Assembly (NCBI RefSeq): GCF_900113835.1
Contig: NZ_FOQV01000004.1
Span: 62,001-126,000, forward strand
Direction of reading: 5' to 3'
Length of the DNA: 64,000 bases
Source of the DNA: Allobosea sp. OK403
GTDB taxonomy: Bacteria; Pseudomonadota; Alphaproteobacteria; Rhizobiales; Beijerinckiaceae
The position numbers and the translations under genes are program-made. Numbering within the stretch: position 1 is the stretch's first letter; each line of letters begins with the position of its first letter. The notes under the pieces were generated by a model, which made no database searches, was not told the origin of the DNA, and was given only the letters and a program-made list of their open reading frames with translations. Shown piece by piece: positions 63,072-64,000 of this stretch.

Positions 63072-64000
63072 TCAGATCGCCTTCGCGCTATTGAGGAACT
63101 CGTCCATCCGCACCAGCGCCCGCTCGATATTCTCCAGCGAGTTCGCATAGGACAGCCTGATATAGCCCTCGCCATGGACGCCGAAATCGGGCCCGCCGAT
63201 GGTGGCGACGCCGGCCTCCTCCAGCAGCGCCGAAGCCAGCTTCTTCGCCTTCCAGCCGGTCTTGGATACATTCGGGAAGGCGTAGAACGCGCCCTTCGGC
63301 ACGGCGCAGGAGACGTCGGGCAAGGCGTTCAGCCCCTTGACCACGGCCTTCCGGCGCCGATCGAACTCGGCCAGCATCATGTGGACTGCATCCTGCGGGC
63401 CGGTCAGGGCCGCAAGCCCAGCCCATTGCGCGGGAGCGTTGACGCAGGAATGAGAGTTCACCGCGAGCTTGCGGGCATTCTCGTAAAGCGGCTTGGGCCA
63501 GACCGAGAAGCCCATGCGCCAGCCGGTCATGGCATAGGTCTTCGACCAGCCGTTCAGCAGGATCAGTCGATCGCGAATGTCCGGATAACTCAACAGGCAG
63601 ACATGCTTCTCGCCGTCATAGAGCATCTGGTCGTAGATCTCGTCCGACATCACCGCGACATCGGGGAAATCAGCCAGCCCGGCGACCAGCTTGTCGACTT
63701 CCGCTTTCGGGGTGACGCCGCCAGTCGGGTTCGCCGGCGAGTTGATGATCAGGAGCCGCGTCTTCGGCGTGATCAGCGAGAGCGTCTCCTCCGCCGAGAA
63801 GGCAAAACCGTTCTCCTCGCGGATCGGCACCGGAATCGGCGTCGCCCCGGTATATTCGATCATCGAGCGATAGATCGGGAAGCCGGGATCGGGATAGAGG
63901 ATCTCGGCGCCGGGCTCGCCGAACATCAGGATCGCCATGAACATGGTGACCTTGCCGCCCGGCACGATCATCACCGCTTCCGGCGAGACCTCGACCTGGA
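63072..64000 (-). CDS. Pyridoxal-phosphate aminotransferase, class I/II (5' part missing)
   Basis: About 308 C-terminal residues are seen; the gene begins beyond the right edge (in-frame QVEVSPEAVMIVPGG at the border). PLP-binding features: INSPANPTGGV, MSDEIYDQMLYDG with the Asp-x-x-Tyr, the Schiff-base lysine in NGWSKTYAMTGWRMG, and the C-terminal Arg in GEGYIRLSYA. This is the aspartate/tyrosine-type aminotransferase subgroup I-gamma found in alphaproteobacteria. Donor is not certain. NIPSNAP follows directly. Confidence 0.93.
   Translation of the reverse strand, partial: QVEVSPEAVMIVPGGKVTMFMAILMFGEPGAEILYPDPGFPIYRSMIEYTGATPIPVPIREENGFAFSAEETLSLITPKTRLLIINSPANPTGGVTPKAEVDKLVAGLADFPDVAVMSDEIYDQMLYDGEKHVCLLSYPDIRDRLILLNGWSKTYAMTGWRMGFSVWPKPLYENARKLAVNSHSCVNAPAQWAGLAALTGPQDAVHMMLAEFDRRRKAVVKGLNALPDVSCAVPKGAFYAFPNVSKTGWKAKKLASALLEEAGVATIGGPDFGVHGEGYIRLSYANSLENIERALVRMDEFLNSAKAI

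Overview
The window is high-GC, densely packed chromosomal DNA from an alphaproteobacterium. The gene set points to the Hyphomicrobiales (Rhizobiales): aerobic CobS/CobT cobaltochelatase, a PduO-type adenosyltransferase, an etfBA/3-hydroxybutyryl-CoA dehydrogenase cluster, many binding-protein ABC transporters with Tat-type signals, and dispersed dyad repeats. A Bosea-like genome is my best guess, but this is an inference from gene content and not a database result.

Layout. 1-6.3 kb: a DUF3108-type exported protein (cut by the window edge), rpmB, a phytase-like exported protein, and a minus-strand row cobS - GFA-like - GNAT - cobT. 6.5-9.6 kb: two glycosyltransferases and a methyltransferase-like protein, overlapping end to end; the first carries a palindromic repeat inserted in frame. 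9.7-14.9 kb: an unusual three-gene operon (ABC-exporter-like protein, cyclic-nucleotide-binding-like protein, and a membrane / [2Fe-2S] / class III cyclase fusion) in which all three parts seem to have lost canonical active-site or ligand residues. 15-25.4 kb: an exported polysaccharide lyase-like protein, a peptide-type ABC importer (fused ATPases, binding protein, two permeases), then a second glycosyltransferase / deacetylase / MurG-like set. 25.8-31.2 kb: an amidohydrolase and a polyamine-type ABC importer. 31.3-39 kb: HIG1-like membrane protein, PagL-like lipid A deacylase, cobalamin adenosyltransferase, rhomboid protease, etfB-etfA-hbd, an HNH endonuclease and an M20 amidohydrolase, followed by dsbB and yqaA on the other strand.

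At 40.36 kb there is tRNA-Leu(CAA). Immediately downstream (about 40.5-43.9 kb) lies a small, relatively AT-rich island: a frameshifted toxin-antitoxin relic, a 742-residue protein with a PD-(D/E)XK-like nuclease core, and a decayed minus-strand gene. This is the clearest horizontally acquired segment and the best place to look for an undescribed defence gene.

44-55 kb reads as a catabolic district for an unidentified sugar or sugar acid: a racemase-like protein, two 3-hydroxyisobutyrate-dehydrogenase-family enzymes, a LacI regulator, a complete sugar ABC importer, a FadR-type GntR regulator and a 2-hydroxyacid dehydrogenase. 55-64 kb holds a two-domain AprI/Inh-like inhibitor, a peptidoglycan-binding-like protein, dctA, hpd with a divergent Lrp-type regulator, a DUF533 protein, an MFS and an SMR transporter, a NIPSNAP protein and an aminotransferase cut by the window end.

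Short palindromic elements of several families sit between genes. In four places the stop codon of a gene lies at the element edge. No CRISPR array, rRNA, prophage or complete insertion sequence was seen.
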